This document shows positions 17,207 through 26,517 of a stretch of 64,000 nt of DNA, one piece after another. Made by a program: the position numbers and the translations under genes. The stretch comes from Terriglobus sp. TAA 43 (GTDB lineage Bacteria; Acidobacteriota; Terriglobia; Terriglobales; Acidobacteriaceae), in the NCBI RefSeq assembly GCF_000800015.1, contig NZ_JUGR01000003.1, forward strand, positions 275,071-339,070, given 5' to 3'. The notes beneath the pieces are model-generated. The model made no database searches, had not been told where the DNA came from, and saw nothing but the letters and a program-made list of their open reading frames with translations. Position 1 is the stretch's first letter. Each line of letters starts with the position of its first letter.

Positions 17207-19375
17207 TTAGCGGCTGCGCTCGACGCGCACAGCACACTGCTTGAAGTTTGGTTCGCGACTGATGGGATCGAAGGCGCCCAACGTAACGAGGTTGGAGTTC
17301 TGCTCCGCGAAGTGGAATGGCATGAAGACCTGTCCGGGCGCGACAATACCGGTGATTCGGAGCTCGATGCCCTCCACTCTTGCTCGACGAGACACCAACG
17401 TGATCCGGTCATGTTGACGCAAAGAAAGACGATCCGCATCGATTGGATTCATCTCTAACCACGCATTGGGAACCATCCGGTCAAGCTGGGGAACAGCGCC
17501 CGTCTTGGTACGCGTATGCCAGTGCTCCACCGTACGTCCTGTATTCAGGATGAAGTCGAATTCCTTATCCGGTTGCTCAGAGAATGGCAAGCACGGAACA
17601 CAATGCAATTTTGCGCGTCCACCGTCGTAAGGAAATACACCATCCTTATACAGACTCGTACCGCCCCACTGCGCGCCGCCTTGTCCCTCCAACTGTACCC
17701 ACGTAAAAGCACTGTAGTCACAGAGGCGACCGGCTGATACACGCTGCCACTCCTGCCACGCATCGTGCGAAGAGGTCCATCCGGAAAACAACCTCTCGCG
17801 AACACCAAGCCGCTCCGCGATTGAAAGAAAAATCTCGAAGTCCGGACGCGCCTCTCCCGGAGGGGCAACGAACGCATTCACCTTGCTGACACGACGCTCT
17901 GAGTTGGTATAAGTTCCTTCCTTCTCACCCCAGATCGCAGCAGGGAGTACAAGGTCGGCATAGTCCATGGTGGGAGTTGGATAGAAGCCATCCTGCACCA
18001 CAACAAACTCTGCCGTCGACAATGCCTGGGTCAGCAGCTTTACATTCGGGAAACTCACAACTGGGTTTGTCGCGATGAACCACAGAGCACGGACGCGTTT
18101 ATCGAGCGCGGCCTCAATAATGTCTGGATAGGCGAGCCCACGCGACTTGGGCAGCTCGTCTTCGTCGATATTCCACAGTGCCGCGAGTTCCGCGCGATCC
18201 TTTGCGCTGTCGAATTTGCGATATCCCGGCATACCAGAAGTAAAGCCGCTCTCGCGGGTTCCCATCGCGTTGCACTGTCCTGTAATGGAAAAAGGAGCAG
18301 ATCCCAATTGGCCAATCTTTCCCGTGAGGAGTGCGAGGTTGTTGATCGCCGCAACCGTTACCGATCCTTGCGTGGAATGATTCACTCCCATCGTCCATCC
18401 AATGAAAGCGGACGACGCAGTTCCATAGAGGAAGGCGATATTCTCCATCGTCTCCGCGGTAAGCCCGGTCGTTCTTGCGACCGCCTCCGGAGTGAACTCG
18501 GCAACAAAGCGCCGCAACTCGTCCAGGCCTTCAGTGTGACTCTCAAGAAAGGCTTCATCAATCATGCCGTCGCGCAGAAGAATGTGCGCAATGCCATTCA
18601 ACAAGGCGATGTCCGAACGTGGTTTGACCGGCAGATGAATATCCGCCATCATCGCCGTTTTGGTCACGCGAGGGTCGGCAACAATCAGAACCTGGCCTGG
18701 CCTTTTGCGGAGTCGGTTGCACAGAATCGGATGATTATCCGCGATGTTAGAACCAACAAGGAGAACCACGTCCGCATGCTCCATGTCGGCATAGGAACCG
18801 GGCGGGCCATCAGAACCAAAACTGAGCTTGTAGCCCGATACGGCGGATGCCATACAGAGTGTCGTGTTGCCGTCGTAGTTCCGGCTGCGAAAACCGAGTT
18901 GAACGAGCTTGCCAAGCGTGAAGAACTCTTCCGTGAGCAACTGTCCCGTTCCGATCACGCCGAGTGTGTCGGAACCATGCGCACGCTGTAGGGCTGTAAT
19001 ACGTGCCACCATGACGTCCAGCGCTTCATCCCACGAGATGGGCTCAAGCGGCGATCCTTTTCCACCTCGTCGCAGCAATGGAGTACGGGCGCGACCCGGT
19101 GTATCGATCATCTGGTGCTCACTCAGCCCCTTAGGGCAAAGCTTACCAAGATTGACAGGATGATCAGGATTGCCGCGGACCGCCACTGCCTTGCCATCGC
19201 GGGTTCCCACCAGCATCCCGCAACCGACAGAACAGTAGCCACAAGTTGTCTTCGTCCACTGGTCAGCAATCCGGGATTCTGAGATATGTCCGAAAACTGG
19301 ATCATTTCCGTAGGCATATTTCTTCTTCGCGGTGTCCAGTCCCAGCGCTCTCATCACTCGCTGCGAAATCGTCAT
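17207..19375 (-). CDS. nasA: Assimilatory-type nitrate reductase, molybdopterin/4Fe-4S catalytic subunit
   Basis: A 722-residue molybdoenzyme. The N-terminal 4Fe-4S site is CGYCSVGC, with a fourth Cys in GKLCPKG. The likely Mo ligand Cys lies in NTTLCMASAVSGY, and the molydopterin-binding domain ends with PFHFAEQNSNLVT. No Tat signal is present, so the enzyme is cytoplasmic. The length matches NarB/NasC forms that lack the extra C-terminal 2Fe-2S domain. It overlaps the DmsBC-like gene by four bases (ATGA), so that protein is probably its electron donor subunit. Formate dehydrogenase is a related alternative, but linkage to narK and nirA favours nitrate. Confidence 0.9.
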   Translation of the reverse strand: MTISQRVMRALGLDTAKKKYAYGNDPVFGHISESRIADQWTKTTCGYCSVGCGMLVGTRDGKAVAVRGNPDHPVNLGKLCPKGLSEHQMIDTPGRARTPLLRRGGKGSPLEPISWDEALDVMVARITALQRAHGSDTLGVIGTGQLLTEEFFTLGKLVQLGFRSRNYDGNTTLCMASAVSGYKLSFGSDGPPGSYADMEHADVVLLVGSNIADNHPILCNRLRKRPGQVLIVADPRVTKTAMMADIHLPVKPRSDIALLNGIAHILLRDGMIDEAFLESHTEGLDELRRFVAEFTPEAVARTTGLTAETMENIAFLYGTASSAFIGWTMGVNHSTQGSVTVAAINNLALLTGKIGQLGSAPFSITGQCNAMGTRESGFTSGMPGYRKFDSAKDRAELAALWNIDEDELPKSRGLAYPDIIEAALDKRVRALWFIATNPVVSFPNVKLLTQALSTAEFVVVQDGFYPTPTMDYADLVLPAAIWGEKEGTYTNSERRVSKVNAFVAPPGEARPDFEIFLSIAERLGVRERLFSGWTSSHDAWQEWQRVSAGRLCDYSAFTWVQLEGQGGAQWGGTSLYKDGVFPYDGGRAKLHCVPCLPFSEQPDKEFDFILNTGRTVEHWHTRTKTGAVPQLDRMVPNAWLEMNPIDADRLSLRQHDRITLVSRRARVEGIELRITGIVAPGQVFMPFHFAEQNSNLVTLGAFDPISREPNFKQCAVRVERSR

Positions 19376-20889
19376 ACGACCTCCGCGCGGTTGCCGATGA
19401 AGGTGAGGCCCATGCTAAGGGGCACAACAGACACAAAGAAGAGGTATCTGCCGATGACGACAGTTACTGTGCCTGCAAACAGCGCAAGCCAAGGCAATGG
19501 AGCATATGCGAATAAGACCGATGCGCCTGCACTGAGGAATGCCAGAGCGACCCAATAGAAGAGTTGCTCACCACGTAGCAGGTTGTAGCTGGCGCGCCAC
19601 TCAAACAGGCTTGCGGAACGAAGCCGAACAATGCGAATCGACTGATTCAATCCCCACAACATAGCAAACAGCAAAACCAGGTTGCGATGAAGCACGAATC
19701 CTCTTGTCATTACATCCGCGACGAGACTGCCGAGATAGGCAGCGGAAACGAGAAAATCAATGGGTGTATGGATCGTGTTCCACGAAGGTCTTGCCTTCAC
19801 GAGATAGAGCGCGGCGCTAGCAAGAGTCCCGCACATCCCAAGCAATATGCCGAAATATGCAAGCGGAGTTATGGCCCACTGGAATTCTCGAAGCCACGCT
19901 GCGGCTGCGCATGCAGTCACACTGCCGTAGAAGAGACCGAAACACAAGACTTCGCGGCTAAGCCAGGAACGCCGCCACATGCGAATTGCGCGCCAGGCAT
20001 ATGCGGGTCTCCCCAGATGAAACACGGAAACATTCAACGCGAATGTTGTCAGCAGCCAAAGAGATGTCAGAACCGCTGCGTTTAGTTCATGAGCCAGCGT
20101 CATCACGGCAAGTGCTCCAAACGACGCCTGCATCACCGTCGTCATCGCTATCAAGGATGGATGCGCATGCTCCAGGTGAATCGAGCCTGTATCTACGCGC
20201 TCCAACCAAGAGGACGACCGTTCAGGCAAGGTAATGCGAGTCGTCGAGACGGTCTGTCCAGCCGCAGGCATCCCAGGCGACTCTGCAGTATGAAAATCCT
20301 TACCCCATGCTTCCTTGTTCACGATCTCAATCTGAATCGCATTTTCGGGACATGCATTCACACATGCTGGCTCTCGTCCATCCAGCAGACGCCCACGACA
20401 CATGTCGCATTTCCCCACCACACCGCGCTCCGCATTGAACTGTGGAACGCTATAGGGACAATTCCACACACAGTATTGGCAACCGATGCAAGCATCCGTT
20501 GAATGCAACACAATCCCCGTGAGCGGATCTTTGGTATACGCATTGACTGGACAACCGCGCAGACAGTCCGCACTGAGACAGTGATTGCAGCCCATCGAAA
20601 GATAAGTGCGCTGCGTGTTCGGATAGACGCCGCCTTCCAGTTCGCCAACACGTCGCCACTGGATATGCGCCGGGTTGCCATTCTGCTCGTTACACGCCAC
20701 CTCACACGAACGGCAGCCGATACACTTCGTCATGTCGAAATGGAAGCGATACTGCTCTCCTGCCTCAAGCGGCCGCGATGGAATCAGAGCCTGAGCAAGC
20801 TCTGGTGACGCGCCATTAGCGACGAGCGTCATTCGCACCAAATCGGCGCTCTCTGCTTCCATCGCAATTTCTTGAAGAGGAAGAGGCAT
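19372..20889 (-). CDS. Fused DmsB-like 4Fe-4S protein and DmsC-like membrane anchor
   Basis: A 505-residue fusion. Residues of about 40-190 form a DmsB-type ferredoxin with four cysteine groups: CIGCRSCEVAC, CNHCLSADCLRGC, CIGCQYCVWNC and CDMC...CVNAC, enough for four 4Fe-4S clusters. Residues of about 230-500 contain about eight hydrophobic segments resembling the DmsC quinol-oxidising anchor. In DMSO reductase these are two separate proteins. No Tat signal is seen, so the ferredoxin half faces the cytoplasm, as does the nitrate reductase it overlaps. The likely role is to carry electrons from membrane quinol to nitrate reductase. The fusion is unusual for an assimilatory-type operon. Confidence 0.88.
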   Translation of the reverse strand: MPLPLQEIAMEAESADLVRMTLVANGASPELAQALIPSRPLEAGEQYRFHFDMTKCIGCRSCEVACNEQNGNPAHIQWRRVGELEGGVYPNTQRTYLSMGCNHCLSADCLRGCPVNAYTKDPLTGIVLHSTDACIGCQYCVWNCPYSVPQFNAERGVVGKCDMCRGRLLDGREPACVNACPENAIQIEIVNKEAWGKDFHTAESPGMPAAGQTVSTTRITLPERSSSWLERVDTGSIHLEHAHPSLIAMTTVMQASFGALAVMTLAHELNAAVLTSLWLLTTFALNVSVFHLGRPAYAWRAIRMWRRSWLSREVLCFGLFYGSVTACAAAAWLREFQWAITPLAYFGILLGMCGTLASAALYLVKARPSWNTIHTPIDFLVSAAYLGSLVADVMTRGFVLHRNLVLLFAMLWGLNQSIRIVRLRSASLFEWRASYNLLRGEQLFYWVALAFLSAGASVLFAYAPLPWLALFAGTVTVVIGRYLFFVSVVPLSMGLTFIGNRAEVV

Positions 20890-20894
20890 AGGTG

Positions 20895-22637
20895 TTAGTA
20901 CACGTCCCGGTGATAGCGGTTTTCGTCATGCAGCGCGGAAACATATTCCTGTGCTGCCTCATTCGTAAGGTTTCCGTGGGTCGACACGATGCGATGCAGG
21001 GCAACATCCACGTCCTTCGCCATACGACTCGCATCGCCACAAACGTACAAGGACGCGCCATCATTCAGCCATCGATATAGCTCCGCACCAGATTCAAGCA
21101 TTCGGTCTTGCACGTACACTTTGTGCGCCTGATCACGAGAGAATGCGGTATCGAAGCGAGTCAGATGACCGTCGTCAACGAAAGACTTCATCTCGCAGCA
21201 ATACAGAAAGTCCGTCTCTGCGCTGCGCTCTCCGAAAAACAACCAATTCTTCCCGGTATGCCCAAGTGCGCGACGCTCATGAAGAAATGCACGGAAGGGT
21301 GCAACACCCGTTCCGGGACCAATCATGATGATCGGCGCCTCGGAATTCTTCGGCAGACGAAAGCGCTTGTTCGGATGCAGATAGATCGGCACTCGGGAGC
21401 CTATCTCCATTCTCCGTCCCAGCATCGTGGACGCCACACCACCCCGGTCACGGCCGTGCGCGGTGTAGTTCACAACCCCAATTGTGCAGTGCAGTTCGCG
21501 CCCATGCGCGGTGGGACTAGACGAGATGGAATATAGTCGAGGCGCAAGTCGTGGCAAAAGTTCGACCAGTTCGGCCGCGTTCGAAAGCACTCCTGGATAA
21601 GCATGCAGAAGATCGATCAACCCACGCCCATAAAGGTATGTCTCCAATTCTCCCGTGTCTGCAGTGAGAAGCGTGGAGAGCGTCTGACATTGGGCCTTCT
21701 CTGCAAACCGTTGGACGACTTTGCGCGTCAACTTCGTGATCTGAAGGTGATGCCGAAGAAGCTGCTGTACCGTGAGTGGTCCCGACTTGGGAAGAATGGC
21801 CGTATCGCTAGGTGAAAAACTAAGTAGCGCAAGAATCTCATCCACAAGTGCGGGATCGTTCTCAGCCAAAACACCACATGCATCCCCGGCTTCGTACTGC
21901 AGCTCCGCGTCCGTCAAATCAAAACCGACATGCACGGTTTGTTTGCTCGATGAAGGATGGGTCAGCAGACGCTTATCAACTAGTGGTGCATGATATGGGT
22001 TTTCACGCGTATGCGCGAGGTTAACTGCAGCAGGCGAGGCGGTGATCTGTGCCGCTTCGCTCAACGTCGGACCGAAATCACAGAACGCCTTGAGAAGCTG
22101 CGCACTCCATGCACTGAACGGCGTATCGACATCCAAGTCACTCTCGACGCGTGCCGTGATGCGGGAGGCTCCGAGAGCGTTCAAGCGATCGTCTAGTTCG
22201 ATTCCAAACTGGCAGAAGTGCTCATACGCACGATCGCCAAGACAGAAGACTGCGTAACGAAGTGCTTGCAAACGGGGAGCATTGTCTGAGAAGAGAGCAT
22301 CTCGAAAAGCGCATGCATTCTCAGGGGGCTCTCCTTCGCCGTAGGTGCTGGCAAAAAACAATGCATACGTCTCTTGTCCCAGCGCCGGCAGCGATAAGCT
22401 CTCCACTGATTGCACAGTCGGTGCATGTCCGGCTTCCCTAAGAAGCTTGGACATTTTTTTGGCAAGCCGCTCTGCCGTACCGCTCTGCGACGCGAAATAT
22501 AAACCTAGGCGATAGCTCGCTTGCGGCGCGGGGGAGAGATGCTTGGGGAACAAATCAGCCAGTAACTTGTTGAGCCACGCTCGCTGTTCCGCGCTGAAGG
22601 GTGCATCTTCAGGAATGAATGGTGTCACGACTTTCAT
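20895..22637 (-). CDS. CysJ-like diflavin reductase (FMN/FAD/NADPH)
   Basis: A 580-residue diflavin reductase. The flavodoxin domain (about 45-190) has YFASQSGTAERLAKK for FMN and FFASTYGEGEPPENA. The FAD domain has RLYSISSSP, and the NADPH domain has IMIGPGTGVAPFRAFL, LFFGERS and the C-terminal ENRYHRDVY with its terminal aromatic residue. This is the architecture of the sulfite reductase flavoprotein. Because the gene overlaps the siroheme nitrite reductase by four bases and no cysteine-pathway genes are near, it most likely feeds NADPH electrons to nitrite reduction. It starts at 22637; a sulfite reductase role remains possible. Confidence 0.9.
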   Translation of the reverse strand: MKVVTPFIPEDAPFSAEQRAWLNKLLADLFPKHLSPAPQASYRLGLYFASQSGTAERLAKKMSKLLREAGHAPTVQSVESLSLPALGQETYALFFASTYGEGEPPENACAFRDALFSDNAPRLQALRYAVFCLGDRAYEHFCQFGIELDDRLNALGASRITARVESDLDVDTPFSAWSAQLLKAFCDFGPTLSEAAQITASPAAVNLAHTRENPYHAPLVDKRLLTHPSSSKQTVHVGFDLTDAELQYEAGDACGVLAENDPALVDEILALLSFSPSDTAILPKSGPLTVQQLLRHHLQITKLTRKVVQRFAEKAQCQTLSTLLTADTGELETYLYGRGLIDLLHAYPGVLSNAAELVELLPRLAPRLYSISSSPTAHGRELHCTIGVVNYTAHGRDRGGVASTMLGRRMEIGSRVPIYLHPNKRFRLPKNSEAPIIMIGPGTGVAPFRAFLHERRALGHTGKNWLFFGERSAETDFLYCCEMKSFVDDGHLTRFDTAFSRDQAHKVYVQDRMLESGAELYRWLNDGASLYVCGDASRMAKDVDVALHRIVSTHGNLTNEAAQEYVSALHDENRYHRDVY

Positions 22638-24421
22638 GCGCCCACCTCACTGAAGCGTTCAACCTTGCAAAAGCCACGCAACTCCCTGATAGTGTGCCGA
22701 CCGCAGAACTCCAAGAACGACTCTCCCTGGACGGCTTGTTCCATGTACTGCTTCATGATGTTGTGCAGCGCGGATTGGACTTCTTTATAAGGCAACCCGG
22801 GAAATAGCTCTCGAGCCAGCGCTTGATCGTTGTCAGCACCACCGCCCACGCTCACCTGATAGCCGGGCTCGCCGCCGATCTTCACTCCCATCAAACCGAT
22901 ATCGCCAATGTAGTGTTGTGCACAGGAGTGAGAGCAACCGGTGACGTGCAGGTTGATCGGCTGAAGAACCGGAAACGCTGCATCAAGTAAAGTTGCAAGT
23001 TCAAGAGCATGCCCTTTAGTGTCAGTCGCTGCGAAACGACATCCACGACTCCCTGTACATGCCACCGTACCGCTCAACACACGACCTGCTTCAACTTCGA
23101 GTCCCGCATTCCGAAGAGCTTCACGAGCCGCATCTAAGTTCTGCGTTGTGATGTTCGGCAGCAGCAGGTTTTGCCAGACGGTCAGGCGAATTTCTCCCGA
23201 TCCATACCGATCGGCGACATCGGCAAGTGCGCGCGCTTGACCAACGGGAAGCCAACCCACAGGAACAACCACTCCGATGTAGTGCAATCCCAATTGCGGT
23301 TGTGCATGGATGCCAAGATGGGCTGTACGGTCAATCGCATTCCGCGACTCAGACTCTTCTGCGGAGATCCGTACGATTGGAAATGTCAGTTTCCTCTCTG
23401 TCTCTTCAAGAAAACGATCTGTCCCCCACTTGTCGATCAGGTACTTTAAACGAGCCTTTTTGCGGTCGGTTCGATCACCATGTTCTGCAAAGACACGCAC
23501 CATGGCGGCTGCAACAGCAACCAATTGGTCCGGCCGCAACAGCAAACCACAGTCGGATGCGAACTGCCGGTGCCCCGTGATTCCACATAGCAACACGCGA
23601 AAGTAAACACCCGGGGGGACGGACTTCCGTTCCGCGATACGAACAGCAAGAAAGCCGATGTCGTTTGTGTCGGCAAGTGTGCTGATGGTGCCGCCGCCAT
23701 CAAATGCGATGTTGAATTTTCGTGGCAGCCCGAACATATCGCTAGAGTTGAGGATGTAGGCCTGGAGCGCGTTCGCATATGGCCGCACGTCGATTAGTTC
23801 TGCAGCATCAATCCCTGCAAGCGGAGATGCAGTGATATTCCGAATGTTGTCCGCTCCAGAGCCTTGGGATGTCATGCCAAGGCAGCGCACTGCGTTCAAA
23901 ACATCAACGATCGATCGCGGGGCAAATTCACGAATCTGGACTCCTGCACGTGTCGTGATGTCGAGGCGGCCGCAACCAAATCGCTCTGCGATATCCGCCA
24001 GCCCCCTCAACTGATGGGTGCTCACAATTCCGCCCGGTGCGCGCAGACGCATCATGAAACTATCCTGCGCTGGAGCTACATGAAACAATCCATGGAACTT
24101 GAAGCGATAGCGGAACTCAGCATTGGGAACTTTGTCTTCCGCCGCGTGCTCGAGCAATTCATCCCACAGATCCAAAGGATTGGAATCATACTTCCAGCGT
24201 TCTTCCGCGCATAAGTCTTCTACAGGTGTGTTGAAGAACGTTGGAGCATCCGCCAGATTCGGTCCACCAAGATTCTGATCGGCAGTGAATTGTCCCGAAC
24301 CGACCTGTCCCACATAGGGATAGTTTTGAGCGACCGCAGCGAAAAAGCCCTGCAGATAGGCCTTTTGCTCCGACAAGAACTCTCCGGAGGCAATGATTTC
24401 AGGTGCTTGAACCTCTGCCAT
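22634..24421 (-). CDS. nirA: Siroheme/4Fe-4S nitrite reductase (NirA-like)
   Basis: A 595-residue assimilatory nitrite/sulfite reductase with the duplicated ferredoxin-like repeat. The cluster and siroheme ligands are CTGSRGC (C-x5-C) and CSHSC (C-x3-C) near the C-terminus (residues about 450-500). TTRAGVQIREF and RLTVWQNLLLPNI mark the two substrate-binding halves. The ATG at 24421 is chosen; six in-frame codons precede it. It is the first gene of the nitrate operon. Partnering by overlap with a CysJ-like reductase resembles NADPH-sulfite reductase wiring, so substrate preference (nitrite versus sulfite) is inferred from the rest of the operon. Confidence 0.88.
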   Translation of the reverse strand: MAEVQAPEIIASGEFLSEQKAYLQGFFAAVAQNYPYVGQVGSGQFTADQNLGGPNLADAPTFFNTPVEDLCAEERWKYDSNPLDLWDELLEHAAEDKVPNAEFRYRFKFHGLFHVAPAQDSFMMRLRAPGGIVSTHQLRGLADIAERFGCGRLDITTRAGVQIREFAPRSIVDVLNAVRCLGMTSQGSGADNIRNITASPLAGIDAAELIDVRPYANALQAYILNSSDMFGLPRKFNIAFDGGGTISTLADTNDIGFLAVRIAERKSVPPGVYFRVLLCGITGHRQFASDCGLLLRPDQLVAVAAAMVRVFAEHGDRTDRKKARLKYLIDKWGTDRFLEETERKLTFPIVRISAEESESRNAIDRTAHLGIHAQPQLGLHYIGVVVPVGWLPVGQARALADVADRYGSGEIRLTVWQNLLLPNITTQNLDAAREALRNAGLEVEAGRVLSGTVACTGSRGCRFAATDTKGHALELATLLDAAFPVLQPINLHVTGCSHSCAQHYIGDIGLMGVKIGGEPGYQVSVGGGADNDQALARELFPGLPYKEVQSALHNIMKQYMEQAVQGESFLEFCGRHTIRELRGFCKVERFSEVGA

Positions 24422-24815
24422 GGCAACTCTTCCTCGCACTGCATCAAGTAGGCGAGCCCAGAGTCAAAGATTCGGAGTGGGTCAGCGGCACAAGCTTCGA
24501 GAACACGCTGACGCACACTCAATCGCGAATCGAGTGACATCTGGGCTCATCGTGGAGCTTGTTTCGTAACGCTGGAACCGGCGCACCTTGGGGCCAGTCA
24601 AAAGCAGGAAGGAAGCTGTCCGGCAGTCATGGCAGGACGTACTTCAATACGCGAAGTATGACATGACACGTTCCGAACCGCAATGGGAAAGATTCCTAAC
24701 CATCGCCAAGGATCATGTTCTGGGCCGGCACAGAATGCAGTTCGAACACGTTACACTCAAGAAACTTCGGCAGTTTTCTGTTTTAACCGCTGCCCATTCT
24801 CTTTGGGAGTAATGC
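24422..24815 (-). promoter_or_regulatory. Long structured leader of the nitrate operon, candidate ANTAR target
   Basis: About 390 bases separate the nirA start from the divergent regulator. On the minus strand two stem-loops occur in tandem close to nirA: SL1 at 24516-24536 (8-bp stem with one G-U pair, 5-base loop TCGCG) and SL2 at 24481-24512 (perfect 7-bp GTCAGCG/CGCTGAC, 18-base loop). A third hairpin is formed by TACTTC/GAAGTA near 24640. The ANTAR protein encoded next door would be expected to bind paired hairpins in such a leader. The loops do not match the known hexaloop consensus exactly. A short open frame (start 24540) overlaps the stems but has no recognisable product. Confidence 0.45.
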
Positions 24816-26468
24816 ATGCGTCATGCCAGCTTCGATGGTCTGCGAGTGCTATCGCTTGAGACCCGTCGCGCCCGCGAAGTCGAAAAGCTGATCCGCACGT
24901 ATAACGGCGACCCCATCGTTGTGTCCGCGATGCGAGAGATTCCCCTCGAATCGAATACCGATTGCTTCGCATTCGGGGAACGTCTTCTCAACGGCGACTT
25001 CGATCTCCTCATCTTTCTGACAGGGATCGGGGTCACCAAACTCCTCCAGACTTTAGAGACCAGGTATTCACAGGGCGCAATCCTGGAGCAATTCCGAAAA
25101 CGTGAAGTGGTCACGCGTGGAGTGAAGCCTGTTGCCGTTTTACGGGAGCTCCAGGTGCCCGTGTCCGCGTCGACTGAGGAACCCAGCACATGGCATGAAG
25201 TGCTTGCACTGCTCGATTCGCAGTATGGGCAGCAGCTCGGCGGGTTTCGCGTTGCGGTACAGGAATACGGCGCAACCAATCCGGAATTCATCGCGGAGCT
25301 GGTTGGTCGTTGCGCAGAGGTTACAAAGGTTCCCGTATATCAATGGGGCCTGCCACTTGATCTCGAACCATTGCGCGATGCAGTACGCCGCCTTTGCGAC
25401 GGCGAAATTGACGTTGTCTTGTTCATGACGGCGGTACAGGTGATTCATCTGTTCCAAATCGCTGATGAATTGGGTTTACGCGAGATGCTGAGCATCGCCT
25501 TGCAGCAAGCCATGGTCGTTTCGATTGGACCCACTACCACGGAGGAGTTGAAGCACTACGGCGTTCAACCAGACTTCGAGCCTTCGCGTCCTCGCATGGG
25601 CTTCATGGTGAATGAAGCTGCGCAATACGCCAAGAAGCTTCTGGCCGAGAAGAGATCAGTGCAAACGTCGTCTACTGCCGCACCCAGTGTGAGACCGCGT
25701 CCACCCTACCGCGGGAGCGTGCAACAGGTCGCACCTTCTACTTCTGCGATGTCTGGATTCCGAGACGGCTTGGCTCCGTTTGACGTGCTGCAGGAAATCA
25801 GCAGTCATATCGCATCCACAGACCCGCTTCACGTCACACTTTCACGCATCGTGACGCTCGTGTCCATCGTCATTCCATGTGATTCCTGCTTCCTGTACAC
25901 ACTGGAAGACGACAAACTTGTCTTACGCGCCTCACGGAATCCCCATACGGAAGAACTCGACCATCTCAAGCTCTCCATCGGCGAAGGCGTTACCGGATGG
26001 GTTGCGGAACATCGCGAAACAGTTGCCATTCCGGAACGAGCAAGTGAAGACCCCCGCTTCAGTGCGTTCGTCAGTCTGCCGGAGGACCGCTTCGAAGCGA
26101 TGCTATGCGCCCCCGTAAGTTGCGCAAATCGTGTCGTGGGAGTTCTGAATGTGCAGCACAGGCAGCCTTACCAACATAGCGAGTTGGAGCAGAGAATGCT
26201 CTCCACTGTTGGCATTCTCGTCGGAGCAGAAATTGAACGCGCTCGTCTCGAAACGGAGAACTCTGTCCTCACGAACAGGCTTGAAACCCGCAAGCTCGTC
26301 GATCGTGCCAAAGGCATCTTGCAGCGTGATCTGAATCTTTCCGAGGACGACGCGTACCGGAACATGCAGCGGGAAAGCCGACAGCGAAGAAAGTCCATGC
26401 GCGAAATTGCTGAAGCAATACTTTTGGCTGACAGCTTGAGACGCGACAAGAATGCACGATCCGAATGA
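24816..26468 (+). CDS. HemD-GAF-ANTAR fusion regulator
   Basis: A 550-residue protein of three domains. Residues of about 8-265 match uroporphyrinogen-III synthase (LSLETRRAREVEKLI, LLIFLTGIGV, VVSIGPTTTEELKHYG). Residues of about 320-485 form a GAF sensor (LSIGEGVTGWVAEHRETV, CAPVSCANRVVGVLNVQH). Residues of about 488-545 form an ANTAR RNA-binding domain (RKLVDRAKGILQRDLNLSED, then the invariant-looking helix REIAEAILLAD). HemD makes the siroheme precursor and HemD-like domains sense it or bind DNA in actinobacterial NnaR, while ANTAR proteins such as NasR and NasT prevent transcription termination in nitrate leaders. GGGAG precedes the ATG. It likely controls the divergent operon at the RNA level. 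Confidence 0.9.
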   Translation: MRHASFDGLRVLSLETRRAREVEKLIRTYNGDPIVVSAMREIPLESNTDCFAFGERLLNGDFDLLIFLTGIGVTKLLQTLETRYSQGAILEQFRKREVVTRGVKPVAVLRELQVPVSASTEEPSTWHEVLALLDSQYGQQLGGFRVAVQEYGATNPEFIAELVGRCAEVTKVPVYQWGLPLDLEPLRDAVRRLCDGEIDVVLFMTAVQVIHLFQIADELGLREMLSIALQQAMVVSIGPTTTEELKHYGVQPDFEPSRPRMGFMVNEAAQYAKKLLAEKRSVQTSSTAAPSVRPRPPYRGSVQQVAPSTSAMSGFRDGLAPFDVLQEISSHIASTDPLHVTLSRIVTLVSIVIPCDSCFLYTLEDDKLVLRASRNPHTEELDHLKLSIGEGVTGWVAEHRETVAIPERASEDPRFSAFVSLPEDRFEAMLCAPVSCANRVVGVLNVQHRQPYQHSELEQRMLSTVGILVGAEIERARLETENSVLTNRLETRKLVDRAKGILQRDLNLSEDDAYRNMQRESRQRRKSMREIAEAILLADSLRRDKNARSE

Positions 26469-26517
26469 GATTGGTTGTAGAACAGGACTGGCCACTCGGG
26501 AACGGCTCGACAGTCAT

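Noticed and set aside
24220..24540. Minus-strand open frame before nirA, starting at 24540
   Set aside because: It overlaps about 200 bases of nirA in another frame and matches no family; the section outside nirA coincides with the leader stem-loops, which explain the sequence better.
24588..24812. Plus-strand 74-codon open frame in the nitrate operon leader
   Set aside because: It lies antisense to the leader, has no recognised family or ribosome-binding site, and ends immediately before the HemD-GAF-ANTAR gene.
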